58,000 bases of DNA, taken from the NCBI GenBank assembly GCA_029204225.1, contig CM055097.1, forward strand, positions 35,158,804 to 35,216,803. The letters run 5' to 3'. Positions 1-39,889 of this stretch are shown one piece after another. Source of the DNA: Diphasiastrum complanatum (taxonomy: Eukaryota > Streptophyta > Lycopodiopsida > Lycopodiales > Lycopodiaceae). The notes under the pieces were generated by a model. That model saw only the letters and a list, made by a program, of their open reading frames with translations, ran no database searches and was not told the origin of the DNA. Numbering within the stretch: the stretch's first letter is position 1; the number at the start of each line of letters is the position of its first letter. The position numbers and the translations under genes were made by a program.

Positions 1-2590
1 AATAGTTTTTTGGCTAGGTAATAAGTCTTGTGAGCATCCGAATCCACTCTTTCAAAACTGCATTTTAGGTTATATATAATCCCTAAAGCCACACCTCTCC
101 AATAATAATCTACCTTCATTTCACCAATTTCTATTGGCAATGGTGGTTGTCGTTGGCTTGACTGGATTGTGGTTGGATCTTCTTCTTTTTACGAGTGATA
201 AAATGGGTCATCTTAGCTATCGAATTTGCAATAGGTGGTCATTTAGAAGTAAACATTCATAAAAGTTTTTTTTTGAAAATTCTTTTCTTAACTTTTTAAC
301 CATTTAATGCCCACATGGGCAATAGAAATACTCCACAATAACCAACTTGTTAATGATCATAAACTCTCATTATCTGAACATAGACACTAGTTGACAATCG
401 AGCACATCTAATTGTCTAAAACTCAACAGACAATTTGGACAACCCCCATAATGCGAATATAAACTCTAGTTGACCGAACTTAACTCGGCAAGCCTTGAGC
501 ATTTCTCTCTCACTTGTTGGTACCTCTTAGAAAGCCCTTTTGGAGCCCAAATTTTCCTTGATGTGTTTTGGTCTAATGGTTGGTGTTGATTAATAATTGG
601 CAAAATGTGCTTTTGGAAGTGCTTTTTTGTGCTTTCATCTTTCCTTGTGCCACAATTCTTGTTCCAAGTCTCTGGAAGTGTGCATCTGTGCAAGTAAAAC
701 CTCTCCCTCGATTTTCTCTAGTGTAAAAAGTGAGTCGAGAGAGCTTAAAAGACAAATCTTGTGTAAATAATTGAGACTCAATGGGATGGTGGCGAAAATG
801 ACATGCATAATAGTTTTAGAAGATTGAAAAATAAAAAAGCAAAAACTCATTACCCTCCTCTCTAAATAATGAGTTTCTAGGTGAATTTTAGGCCTATACA
901 ATGCACTAAATTTGTCTAAAACCATTATATATGCAATAAAATATAGAACAAGCCAAAAAAGATATCTCAAGCCCCACAAAGTCGTATTGAAAAACCCACC
1001 AAGTGTTGGATTTAAGTAGGCGTGTTGAGAAAAACAGTCAACCTGAAAGATTTACAAAGATTTTGCCCAAATAAGCGAGAGAGATGAGTGTCAAAGGATT
1101 GACCTCCACCAACTCACTGATTGAGCATGCTAATTACAATGTGAAAGCTGAACCAAATCACAAGAAACCGCAAATAAGATTTTCTCCAAGCAGATGTAAG
1201 GATTTAAACATGAAGATCCAACAAAACCCTAAATGACAAATTTGATTTCCCTGAGTTTTTATTATCCAGATTCCAAACTGACAATACCTTTAGTAAGAAA
1301 TCTGGTTATGTAGTCAAATCTAGGAAACTTTTGAGAACGGTGAACCAGAAGTACAAAAAGATGAAGTGTTGACACATTGGGTTTATGACGAAGAGGAACC
1401 TGATATAGTCTTCTAGCATGTCCTACTGTACAGCCCATTCAACTCGCACATCATGCTCTACAAAAAAAAGTGAGGTCAACAAAGGAGGTGGCCTTATCGA
1501 AAGCTAAGTACCTTTCCAGATTAATCGCTCAAATGCTTGATACTTTAGTTTGGACAAGTAGAAACACTTCTTTCAATTCGAGGATCGCTAACTAAGAACC
1601 ACTGACAAGAGCAACTTTAATGGTAGTCGATTGGAATATCATATCATTAACTCCAAAGCCTTCCCACGATTTCATGAGCTCTTACAAGATTTTCAAGTTG
1701 AAAATGATGTCATAATCAGGAGCAAAGATAATGCACATGCATAATTTAACGAGCACCAATTCCATCTCTTTGAAAAACCTAACAAGAAAATATGGCATGA
1801 GCTTAGCTGTGTGTAATGGGCTCCTAGAAGCAGGTTTAACAACCAGCAATTAGAATGAGTGTCAATCCTATACAAGTTCATACATTCAACTTCATTGTAC
1901 TCAGAAAACACCATAAGAAAAAAAGAACCATGTATAAGACGTTTCCTTCACGTCATGTACAGCCATGAGTATGTATTACAACTGAATGAGGTAAAGCAAG
2001 GGAACTCCCTTAATCAGAGGCTCAAAACTGCTGCAGAGGATCAGCAATATTGTTGTAGTATGCACCCATACCAGGTACTGAGATTGACACGTTTGCACTC
2101 AAAGGTACAAACATTGTGTGATGTTTAAGACTTTTGAAAATGTTCCCCGAATGAGCGGCATCAACGCATAGGTTTGATTAGGGCTGCTTTTGACAAACAA
2201 CAATTAAACATTAACTTTTCCGAACACCACCACTTTCACTACTTCGCAAAACTCATGATCTGCCCATCAAAGGCTTCAGATCCCTTCTCCGTAACTGCTT
2301 ATTCTGAGCTCCACCAATTACCAACTCAGCAATTGTACTTTGCATCCACACTGTCTGGAAAACAATATATGTCCTGCTAAAATGCGGTGCGTACTGCATT
2401 TTCTGAATATTTGCCTCTCAATCTTTGCTCTTTGCATCTTATCCTGCTTGGTAAACATTCCGCAGTATATTTCCAAAAGTGTGCACATAATTTCATGGAT
2501 TTAGCTGGTAATTCAACCATAGCAGCAGCAAGACTTTTCTGATGATCAGGTTTGATTGGAAGCTGCAAAACCCTGCGGTGTTTGGAGTTC
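1..2590. other. AT-rich intergenic DNA, no gene seen
   Basis: Both strands carry only short ORFs without a recognisable domain. No tRNA-like box, LTR end or long repeat stood out. The part just below 2590 must include the 3' UTR of the minus-strand GTG gene. No T-run is present there that would mark a retroposed poly(A) tail. Confidence 0.5.
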
Positions 2591-3997
2591 TCAATCGATT
2601 GGATGTTTGTCAGATTGACGAGAAGTGTATTGCAGGGCGAGTAGTAGCAAGGATAGAAGAGCGCTTGCAACAAAAATAGCATCAAACCAACGATGATAGA
2701 AGTTGAACTGTATATCACCTCCTAACACATCCGTGATAGTAGATCTGTACTCATTGGCAAGATTCTTTCTAATCAGGAGGATAGAGGATATGAAATACAT
2801 CCCCATGATTTCTGACAAAAACAGCACAACATTACTGGAAGAGCCTCTGCTGCCTCCCGAGACTGCGAAAAAGAACTTCATGAGATTGGAAAGAAAGCCT
2901 CGCAAAGACATGGCAATTAGCATCCCTATGAATATCAGAGAAATATATTGCGACCACAGAGCAAGATTCATGCGGATGTCGAAGATCCGCAGAAAAATAC
3001 TGATAGCTTTAGTAACTGGATCCACCGTGCTTGTGTCTTTGAATATTAAGCTTTGTCCTGATCTCAGCATCTTGTAAATACAGTAAATCGAGAGCGCATA
3101 GCCGAGAAAATTCTGCACGTGTCCTCTCCATGTTCGAGAATAAGCCGCTGCTTGTTTAGCCTGTCGCAACTCATAGACTTCTAGAAAGAGCTGCTTAGAT
3201 AGTTCCTCCAAAGCATTTATCTCTGCCTCTGTGTTCTGAATCTCTTGCTGCTGCTCATCCTCTCTCACAGATCTAACCACCGTTCCCACAAGCCGCTTGA
3301 GAAAAGTCGTGGATTCTGCCTGCGACTGTCTGAGCTTTTCCAGTTGCAACCTCGAGAGAGTAATCTTCTTCTTTTTCTTTGCAACGCACATTTCCAGTGC
3401 CTGCAACAGTCGTCTTTCCAGCGCCTCAACATCAGCCTCCTCGATTTCCCTCAGAAACAGCGACAAATAACTATACGGCAAATTCACTGCTCCAAATCCA
3501 GACAGAACAGCCATGAGCGTAACACCAATCACTCCCACTCTGCTCACCAACTGCGCCATAGTGAACAATCCTTTCTCGGGAGACGGCATTGGAAAGTGAA
3601 CCCCCATACGCCAGAAGGCATACAAAAACGCCAAAAGAAAGGCAAAAGCGCCGATGCCCGCCCTTTGTCGCCGCAGGCCATTATTCCTGAGAAGCAAATA
3701 GCAATGATAATAAGGAAGAATGAAAACGAGGAGGGTGATGAGGCAGAATAGATCAATCTTCCAGTTGATCCATCGAGCATTTGGCGAGAGAAGAGGTATG
3801 ATTTCCAACAGCACCAGCTGCATGAGATTGCAGGAAAATGCAAAGACAGCACTGAACAGAATCTGCACCAGAGCCCGCTTTTCCTCATATTCTTTGTACA
3901 GCTTCTTGTTCAGAAACCAGAGGCCTGTCCATCCCAACCCCGCCATGGATCCCCCCACCACAGAGCATTCCCATACCCTCATCGCCCATCCCACCAT
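2591..3997 (-). CDS. GTG1: GTG/COLD1-type nine-pass membrane protein (GPHR family), intronless
   Basis: A single uninterrupted ORF of 468 codons, the usual length of plant GTG1/GTG2/COLD1. It aligns with the family from the first residues ([17 protein letters not shown] at 25-41) to the family C-terminus DKHPID. Hydrophobic segments lie near residues 11-29, 42-63, 81-103, 113-132, 150-170, 296-312, 348-366, 389-409 and 438-456. A large charged loop (about 175-290) contains [13 protein letters not shown] just before it and [21 protein letters not shown] near its end. The second half is the ABA_GPCR domain ([16 protein letters not shown] at 387-402). Family knowledge: relatives of animal GPR89/Golgi pH regulator; plant members are reported in ABA and cold signalling with the G-alpha subunit, at the ER/Golgi or plasma membrane. 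Angiosperm orthologues, as I recall, have many introns, so the single exon is odd. The ATG at 3995-3997 gives the conserved N-terminus. No frameshift or stop was found. Confidence 0.95.
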   Translation of the reverse strand: MVGWAMRVWECSVVGGSMAGLGWTGLWFLNKKLYKEYEEKRALVQILFSAVFAFSCNLMQLVLLEIIPLLSPNARWINWKIDLFCLITLLVFILPYYHCYLLLRNNGLRRQRAGIGAFAFLLAFLYAFWRMGVHFPMPSPEKGLFTMAQLVSRVGVIGVTLMAVLSGFGAVNLPYSYLSLFLREIEEADVEALERRLLQALEMCVAKKKKKITLSRLQLEKLRQSQAESTTFLKRLVGTVVRSVREDEQQQEIQNTEAEINALEELSKQLFLEVYELRQAKQAAAYSRTWRGHVQNFLGYALSIYCIYKMLRSGQSLIFKDTSTVDPVTKAISIFLRIFDIRMNLALWSQYISLIFIGMLIAMSLRGFLSNLMKFFFAVSGGSRGSSSNVVLFLSEIMGMYFISSILLIRKNLANEYRSTITDVLGGDIQFNFYHRWFDAIFVASALLSLLLLALQYTSRQSDKHPID

Positions 3998-4038
3998 CCT
4001 CTCCCCTTCTCCCCCTGTTCTATCCTCTATCCTCTATC

Positions 4039-4064
4039 CTCTCTCTCTCTCTCTCTCTCTCTCT
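4039..4064. repeat. (CT)n microsatellite in GTG 5' leader
   Basis: An uninterrupted CT run on the plus strand, hence GA in the GTG transcript, about 42 bp upstream of its ATG. It is preceded on the plus strand by three copies of TATCCTC. GA-rich leaders are common in plant genes, so this is probably 5' UTR. Confidence 0.8.
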
Positions 4065-4194
4065 CCTTTATATCTTCTTCTTCCTATTTCTCTTTTTCTT
4101 GCTTTCTTCCTCTTTCGCCCTTGTACACAGGGAGCCCTGCATCTTCAGAGCAGTGCTCACTTTGGCCCACCTCCACCAACTTTTTTTTTTTCTT

Positions 4195-4620
4195 TTTAAA
4201 TTGCCTGCCCGGGCACCAATTGTCGCGGCAACCGAACTTTATCCCATAAATGTTCAAATGGAATTACGCAGAGGGAATATATAAGCAAGCCCCTATAATG
4301 CCTAGTTGTGTTTGCATGGTCATGGAGGTGCCTGGCGCCACCCTGTGTGGCTGCTTGGCGCCACCCTGTGCCATCCTACCGCACTTTGTGCTAGCTTGGC
4401 GTCCAGGCGCCTGCAGTTGCGATCGCCGCGGCGAGGAGTGACCACCTGCCCCAGACCGCGTAGCCTGGCGCTCGCGCCTACGAAATACCAGCTTTTTGGT
4501 TGCCCTTGCCCGTGCCATGTTGCGCAATGACACTGGGCTGGGCCAAACCCCCCCAGGGCAGCGCCTTTAAGGCTCAACACATAGCAGCGAGATGATGGCA
4601 CAACATGTTTTACGATAAAT
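4195..4620. repeat. GC-rich island resembling the interior of the MULE elements at 49 and 55.5 kb
   Basis: A sharp GC rise in AT-rich surroundings. It has the same order of motifs as the two GC-rich elements further right: ATCCCATAA, then about 30 bp later a TATATA box (4274-4279), then a GC-rich stretch full of GGCGCC and a GGGCCAAA motif near the end. I could not find the terminal inverted repeats or a target duplication. It is either a decayed relative or an unrelated CpG-type island. It may contribute to the GTG promoter on the minus strand. Confidence 0.35.
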
Positions 4621-5500
4621 ATCTTGGATTTTTGCCACGTGGTGTGATGCCACTTAGACTCTTATCAACGATCAGTTAGTAGAAGTGTGATAGAATCTGA
4701 ACGGTTATGACGAAATCAAACGCTTGCGGCTTAAATCTCATAGTGCCATCTTGAGCTAGATGGGCCCCTTTCTCTCTTCTGTGTCCCTTTTCTTGAGCTC
4801 TTCCTTGAAAACAAAGATGCATTATACAAGCCCTTCCTAATAGAAAGTCAAGGAGACGATGTGGATTAACATCACTACATGTTTCTGTCGTAAAAGGTGG
4901 GGATGACCGGCAGCGGAAACTCGAAGCTTTGAGCGTAGGCGTGTAGGAACGGAAACACAACAGTTAGCAGCAGAAATATTCAAGAAGAATGATTCATACA
5001 GAATCGCGCAAATGAACAATACAATAGTGAGACAAAATTGCACTCTGATTAAAATCAACAATGAGTACAATGGCTTGAAGTAATAATGTTAGCTTGCTGA
5101 GCATGATAACGCTGGCTACAGATTACTCTGAAAAAGAACACACTTGCTTAGCTTGATTCAACTAGTGTATGTAGATTTACAAGCGTCGAGAGATAAATAT
5201 CTATTAAGCCTTAAATGCCATTTACGCCAGTCTTTCTATATTAACAAAAGTAGGTAACCGCCCTTGGGATATTTGGTTGTTAGGTTTGATGATAAGTTGG
5301 TGACGTCGGTCTGCCAATGTAGCAAAAACCCAAAAAATCAAGGTGCCCTTAGACTGAAGGCATGTAAATCCCGAAGGTGCCTCTAGAGCGAAGGCAGAGA
5401 AAAAGGAGAAAAAGGCGAAGGTGGGCCTGAAATGGATTCCAAGGCATTCTGGCCAATGTGTCGCATTTTTCGTGAAGGTGCAAAAAACGTGAAAAAGGCT
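4621..5500. other. Non-coding, nothing recognised
   Basis: AT-rich sequence without a convincing ORF. The last part (about 5350-5500) has short GAAGG/AAAAAGG repeats and leads into a decayed retroelement fragment. Confidence 0.45.
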
Positions 5501-5504
5501 TCTG

Positions 5505-6050
5505 CTGGAAAGTCATACCTTTTGGTCTCTACAATGCCCCTACCACCTTCCAACGTGTTATGCAAGCTGTCTTTTCTCAGCAGCCCTAGAGGTTTACTTG
5601 GACGATTTAGGTGCACATTCAGAAGAAACACGCCATCTATTTGTGCTCGAAATTTTTTTGTATCCAATGTCAACGCTTCGGAATCTCCCTTAATCCTGAA
5701 AAATGCCAGATATGGGTAACACATGGTATTGTGTTAGGACATATTATTTCCCGAAATGGCATTGCCACTGACCCCGAAAATATCCTTATCATTCAAAATC
5801 TACCGGAACCGCGTACGATATGCGAAGTTTACTCTTTCCTTAGCCACGCCAACTACTATCAATGCTTTATTTTCGATTTCATGAACAAAGCACGCTTAAT
5901 CTACAAAGTAGTTGTAGTTCCCAAATGGACGGATGAACAACGCGTCACATTTAATCAAGACTTATTCCATCTGGAACAACTATGTGAAACACGAACATAT
6001 AACAAGCTCTCATCATGGTCCCCTCATGTGCAATGTAGAAACTATTGGTG
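5505..6050 (+). pseudogene. Decayed Ty3/gypsy reverse transcriptase fragment
   Basis: Translation in shifting frames gives the gypsy RT signature PFGLYNAPTTFQRVMQ at about 5515-5562, then a frameshift and stop. The connection/thumb part follows: CQRFGISLNPEKCQIWV, LGHIISRNGIATDP, and a degenerate tether ending near ARLIYK. The active-site YxDD region is damaged by a stop. Only this piece of pol is present, with no LTR seen next to it, so it is an old truncated remnant. Confidence 0.8.
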
Positions 6051-6570
6051 ACACTTACTTTGGGTAGAGAGTCTTGATGTAGCATTACTATCTAGTTCCT
6101 AGGATTGATATAGAATCAATTTTTCTAGTAGTTGATCTTTGTGACAACACTACTATCTAGTTAGAAAAGTGATAAATATGTCACCAACATTGGTGACAGT
6201 TTTTTTGTGGCAAGCGATCATCGTGGAACATTATTTTTTACTTAGTAGGTTGATAGAAAAGTCATGATTGGTGACATGTTTTTTGGTAGGCGATTGTCTT
6301 GGAACATTATTGTCTAGTTAGTAGGATTGATAGATACGTCATTGTTTGTGACATTTTTTTTCGGGTAAGCGATTATTCCCTTGAGATTTGTATCTAGTTA
6401 CTAAGATTGATAGATAGGTCACTTTAACGACATTGTTTCTTATCAACGATTGTCATGGAGCATTACTATCTAGTCTCTAGGATTGACACACACCAATAGG
6501 TGAAACTTTTTGCCATAGACATTCATCATAAAACATTACTATCTAGCTAGTAACATTAAGGTGACGTGGA
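6045..6570. repeat. Degenerate minisatellite, period roughly 75-80 bp
   Basis: Successive units share GTGACA followed by a T-run, a GCGATTGTC-like segment, GGAACATTA, CTATCTAGTTAGTAGGATTGATAG and GTCA. The CTATCTAGT landmark recurs near 6088, 6147, 6312, 6388, 6468 and 6540. About six or seven diverged copies directly abut the RT fragment. Confidence 0.75.
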
Positions 6571-7160
6571 TGATTGTCATCAGTATCAAACTCACAACTG
6601 CCCTCATAGACTTTCTTAAGTCACTAACACTTTTTGTTGGGTAAAAAATCATCATAGATGTTAATGACACTTATAATAGATTCTTCAGATTAACGAGCTA
6701 GATTCCATAGTTGCTTGGAAGGCCTTATTTTCATTGATGGTTACTGTTTTATTTTTATTTTTTTAATTTTTTGTGACATATGTTGCATAAGATTCCCCTC
6801 GAGTAAAAGTTGGTTTTCCATAGGGATGAATCAAGAAAGACTCAACTCCCAACCCTCCACCACTTATATCCGTAGCAACATGATTGTGCTTCATTGTGTT
6901 ATTCATGGAAAGATGGGAGAGGAAGAATGGACTTACCTCCACATTGATAGGCACAAGCCTAAGTAAGTGCACATGGATTGAATTCGCATGATTTGATAAT
7001 GAATTTATTTGGACATGGGACTAGGCATTAGAGGAATTCTTAATCCAAAAGTGACCCTATAAGAAATGTTACGTAGATAGTTTATTAATGTAGATTACCA
7101 AAATAAATTCATTTTTTGCCCAAATGCTTTTTCATTTCTGCCCGTAGTATTTTCGATGCT
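6571..7160. other. Non-coding, nothing recognised
   Basis: AT-rich; short ORFs only (longest about 83 codons at 6715-6966) with no domain that I recognise. Confidence 0.4.
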
Positions 7161-7164
7161 TAAC

Positions 7165-8390
7165 CATTCTATGTACATTATAGTTTATAGTTCATTAAAA
7201 ATAGTATAAATTTTAAACCATGGCTCCAATTGAGATGAAAATTATATCGTTGGAAAGCGCGACGAGAGCTTTATTATGACACCCTACATGAACTACTTTT
7301 GAGCAACCATTCAAAATTTATAGCCAGTCAAAGTTTCAAAAGACCCAATACCTCTTCTATGCATGGATAAAATTTTTTTTTTAACCAAATATCGCTTCTG
7401 TGCGCTGATAGAACACCCTGAGAATGTACTCTATGGTAGCACAACTTCGTCCATGTCGAGATCGAGAGATGATGTGTTGCAATTTGATCCATCAATTATT
7501 TTATCAGAGGTATGTTATGAACTAATTCGGAATCTAGATAAGACCCAAGACGGCCATATCTATAGTGTAGTCTTGAAAATCAAGTACACATTGATAGAAC
7601 CTCAAAACAATTAAAACAAATGTAGACAAATGGAGAGAATCACTCAAAATTGCTTCCAAAACCAAGATTGGTGTCTCACTATGATTATGGCCAAATGTGG
7701 CTCTATATATACAATAAGTTGGAGCTCGTGGTACTGATCATCCCTCTGATCCCACATGTGTGAAGGTGCTTTGTCATATGATGATTCATCATGCAAAACT
7801 GACACTTGGACAAAACCTTCTATTTTGAGCACTTTTGGTCCATTTTCCTTCTATATGGAGATCTACTTGGAAATCTTCTAGAAGTCAAAATTCGCCTACT
7901 TCAGCTTATTCCACATGTGTGAGCTGTCCTCTACACACGGGATATGACACCTAACCAAAGGATGTGGCTCATGCAATCAATAGATTGATGCCATGTGTCA
8001 TATGTCTAGAAAACTAGTTTTTGGCCATTTTAGCCACTAGAACTTGAATTAAATCATATGTACAACATATATGATTATGGTACATGACAAGTACACTAGT
8101 TTCACACGTGGGAACAGGCTCCACACATGTGTGTTTATCTATATACAAGATTTTTGGCCTCTACCAAGCTTATTTTTGCATTTTTCACATAGACTATCAG
8201 CAATATGGGGTTTTCTACAAACTTCGACTGACTATAACTTTTGAACAATAGATTGGAAGTAGGTCATGTAGGATACCATTGGGAAGCTCTCGTCGATCTT
8301 TTCCAACGGTAAAAGTTTTGTCTCAATCGGAGCTACGGTTAAAAAGTTATAATATTTTTAATGATAAAGGACATATTATACTATGGATGA
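7165..8390. mobile_element. Non-autonomous DNA element with long terminal inverted repeats
   Basis: The segment 7190-7345 reappears as reverse complement at about 8205-8362. Shared blocks include GCTCCRATTGAGA, CGTTGGAAA, CGACGAGAGCTT, CCTACATGA and AGTCAAAGTT or AGTCGAAGTT. The similarity weakens outward to about 7165 and 8390, so the inverted repeats are some 155-190 bp long and enclose about 850 bp without a coding ORF. Long inverted repeats of this kind are typical of MULE or foldback elements. I did not find a convincing target duplication. Confidence 0.7.
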
Positions 8391-10536
8391 TATTATATTA
8401 TGGATGATATGTCATGCTTGCGGGCTGTTCCTGCCGTCGAATTATAGTGTTATTAAAAAAAAAATGTTCAATTTTAATGAGCTACGTTATGTAGATTTCA
8501 AATTTAAGTGTTTTGATTGGTCCATGTGTAATACAAATTTGAGAAAAACTAAAAAGAATATTCACAAAGGGTCTTTTTTGGATTTAGAACTCCTCTCATG
8601 AGGTAATTGGTTAGACTAGAAGACCTCCAAAAGCAAGTGGGCTTACCCCATGTTAGTATCATTTTTTGGCACTTAGTTGTAAGTCCCATCTCATTTGAAA
8701 TGTGAAGGCCACGTGACCTTAACTAATAGAAAGAGAGTGTAATGTATTACATGTAATTAGTCCATGTGCTTATTAATTGCAATGCTAAATATAGCCATGG
8801 AGCTTAATTAGATTATAATCAGTCAATATGATTGTTAATAAGCTGGCTTAAGCAACTGCACTATATTTGTAAATAGTGACATTGTAATATTGGTCGTAAG
8901 GCCAGTTTAGCTAAATAAGGTCCCAAACTCATACTAAAGGCACCAAAGACCACTATAAATAGACGAGATTGTGCCAAATTTGGAGGCTATTCTACATTTG
9001 TAAATTTGGAACACTATGTGTTTTTTAATTTCTTAAGCGTTTTGTGGTTCATGTGCCTAAAATCACATGCAAGCTTTGATAATGATCTAGATTTAGGCTC
9101 AACGTATAGAATGATCAATAATGATAAATATTTTTATCTTACTTTGTCTAATTTAGTGAAGATTTGCTAACTTTATCTAGTTTCCCTATAAATTATTTTC
9201 TAAGACATTTTGACGGAGTATCGCGTTTTTCGCATTTTCACCAACGAAGGCGAACGTTGCGGCCTTCTCACACTCATCCCATGCATTGTGCAATCAGATT
9301 TGACAACGATAGCAGCCACCCACGATCTGCCACAGACAACACAACCACTTTTGTACTTTCTTCATCTGCACACCTGTAACAATTATGTATATATTGAATA
9401 CCATCTGCATATTCAGTTACAACATCATATATAGCATCAGAAGAGTATCAGAATGACATTAGAACGAAACATCACCTATAATCAGAGATAGACATTGTAG
9501 ATGCTTTTGTGCATCGATTCTTTTCTTCCAGATGTATTGTCAGTAATAGGTTCATCACCTTTACAGATTGTGTGATTAGCTTTGCGAAGCACGCGGTTAC
9601 GTCCGCTATTGTTTTGTGCTCACCTGCATTATTGGCCTGTATAATTCGTTATACGTAATCTGATTACAATTCTATTTGTTCTGCGTTCATATTTGTGTCA
9701 ATATTGCAATGCTTTTCTACGTTCTGTCTGGCTTTCTAATTACTTAATCTGGCTGTCTGCTCTTCACGAATTATTATCAGTCTAGTTGTTCGCAACTAAT
9801 ATTTGGTCTTGCCCTTCGTGAATAGTAACAACTGATTATTTGTCTAGCTGTTCGCGACAAATTATATGTTTGATGTTTTGATGCTTAATGTTTGGCTACT
9901 TAATAAGCTCAAACGTGATTTCTATCACTAATGTTCTGTTCGAGACTAATAGGCGTAGTCATGCTTGAAGAAAGAGTGAGATAGCACATAACAAGCCATT
10001 GAATCTGTTCGTCGCTGGACCTTTCTTCATTAAACCATAACTTATTTATACAAAGCAATATGTTGTGAGCATGATAAAACCATAGCTAGCGGTTACATAA
10101 AGAAGTGTAATCGAAATCTGGAAGCATACAAAATGTGCTAGGATACAAAGGTGAAGGAGAGTCTCTTACCACAAAAAAGTGTGTTGTTGAATCCAAAGCT
10201 GGTAGGGTGCATTTGTTGTCAATGAGAGACAAGCAACTCTTTACGGTGAAGTGAGGGAGGATCCTCGAAACTGCAAGCTTTTGTATTGTTATGTCGGGTA
10301 GTTTCCCGGAATGTCATGGAGGAGGGAAAAACCTTCCAATCAGGCTTTTGAATTTCAAACTTTTGTAGAGTGTGTTTAAAACAAAAGAAGAGGGAAAACC
10401 CATTAGTTTAGAAAATCTTTTTATGCATGAAGGAGTTGCTTTGAATTATAACCTTGTGTTTTTGAGGAAGCGATAGTTCGTCTATTGTCCACTTGTTTGG
10501 TAGCAGAGCAAGGCAAATTTAAACGTAGAAGGATCC

Positions 10537-10619
<83 letters not shown>

Positions 10620-12080
10620 TTAAACTTGCATTAGAATAATTGTGATGCCTTTTAAAAAATAGGCTCACTTTAATATAAAGAGATGTGTTTGATTGAACCG
10701 CACCAAAGTCCACTATTTAGTCTAGTTATCTTAAACTACTTGGACCAACTACATGTTTGTTTTTCAACTTAACTTTTGAATTTTCTTTAAGTAAATTACA
10801 AGATGGCCATTTATTTAGGTATGGCTAGTGCTTCTATTTGCTACTACTACTCTCGGTTGGTGGGCTTCTTATTGTATCTCTACTCAATCTCACCCAATGT
10901 TCCACTTTACCATAGCCCTCACGGTTTAGGGTTGGTATTTTACTAGGGCTCATTGGTTCCTATCCAAAACCAGCTCATCAACGTCGGTTATAGTCTACAA
11001 AATACCTCACATTTCACATGCTTGATGTTTTACTGATGGCCAAAAATGTGCAATTTGACAATCCTTTACGCTTTGCTTTTGTTTTGTGTGGCCACAGAAC
11101 TTGCTTATCTACATGTAATTTTATCAATTGTTGAAGGTTTCTAAGGGGTGGTGAGTTGATGAGGACTTCCTTTCCTCAAGAAATTCAAGAAGTTGAATCC
11201 ATTTTGTCACAATAATGAGGGCACAAGAGAAAAAGAAAAGAAACTTTCTAGGGAGATGGCAAAATCTCGACGCTAATGATGATAGCCATTTTGTCACTTG
11301 CCATATTAAAGAGATGAGTTCTCCACAATGATCACAAAGAGCTAACAAAGTCTATTAACCAATCGATTAATTTCAAATTTAATCGACCAATTTTGCAAAG
11401 ACTAGGAAGTCAATCGTTTAACACTCATGAGAATTCAATTTTCAAAGCAAAATTTAATAAAAAAAAAATGCAAGTAAAAAGGTTAAAATGGAAAACAATC
11501 GATCATGTTGAGAAATGAGAAGCAAATAGTCGATAGAACAAATAAAGAAGAATAAATTCACCAATGATAAAGATCTTTCTTGCATTCATAAAAACTTGTG
11601 ACATTTTCTACATCTATATAGATATATATATATTAAATAGCATAAATTCCTACCTAAGCTGTACACTCCTAAAGCCTGGGGTAAAACAAAACAAAAAAAA
11701 ATTAGATGATTGATATGTCACAAGAGGCTTTGTCATAAGCATGGCATTCAAGTCATCAAAAACAAAAAAACAAAAATGACATTCTAGAAGAATAAACAAT
11801 TCCCTTGAACTCCAAATGAAACACGCTTTCACATGGAATGACATGGAAAGACAAATTGGGAATTAGAGAATTTATTGTCTTAAAGGCAGCTCTAATCACT
11901 AGATCTAAGCCACAAACGTGTTTCTAAAGAACCCCTTCATCCTCATCAGCAAGATCAAGATGAGAAAAAGAGAGCAGGTTATATCGAATGAATCAAACAT
12001 TTAAGATCCGAGTGCAATGTTAGAAATGGGCCTGACTTTTTCCATGTGAAACCACCCTAAGGATTACATCAAATCCTTTT
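8391..12080. other. Long AT-rich intergenic stretch upstream of the methyltransferase gene
   Basis: No gene is supported. A small ORF at 9210-9434 is locally GC-richer and faintly like a PhzF N-terminus (see findings). 9720-9960 repeats short phrases around GTTCGCRAC. Otherwise AT-rich with a long (GA)n tract. Confidence 0.4.
10541..10616. repeat. (GA)n microsatellite
   Basis: Uninterrupted GA dinucleotide run of 76 bp on the plus strand. Confidence 0.97.
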
Positions 12081-12168
12081 GTCCGGGGTGGGTTCATAAA
12101 TTCTTCACATTTTGGGGCTCCCTCTTAAAAAAAAAAATAAGATTCTTATTAGTGGACAGAACATTTGC

Positions 12169-12314
12169 CACGTGTCGTTAAGAGACGGTTCGGCCAGCCG
12201 AATCGACGTCCTTCGTCTTCCATTCAAAAACTTAAGCTTCTGGTTGGCCCACGTGTGGTCACTCGTGCCCACCCAAGATCGATTCCCTCTCCGGCCCAAG
12301 GCCTATTTATATTA
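12169..12314 (+). promoter_or_regulatory. Probable core promoter of the methyltransferase gene: two G-boxes and a TATA-like box
   Basis: CACGTG cores lie at 12169-12174 (GCCACGTGTC) and 12250-12255 (CCCACGTGTG). A TATTTATATTA box at 12304-12314 is 55 bp before the ATG. G-boxes are common in light- and ABA-responsive plant promoters, which would suit a plastid protein. The transcription start is inferred, not seen. Confidence 0.5.
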
Positions 12315-12368
12315 ACACAAAGAACTCTACGGTTCTCTGATTAGCTCGGCTATCTATCTATTCATGCT

Positions 12369-39889
<27,521 letters not shown>

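Noticed and set aside
3245-3751. 168-codon plus-strand ORF
   Set aside because: Antisense to the GTG coding region; the minus-strand frame has clear homology and this one has none.
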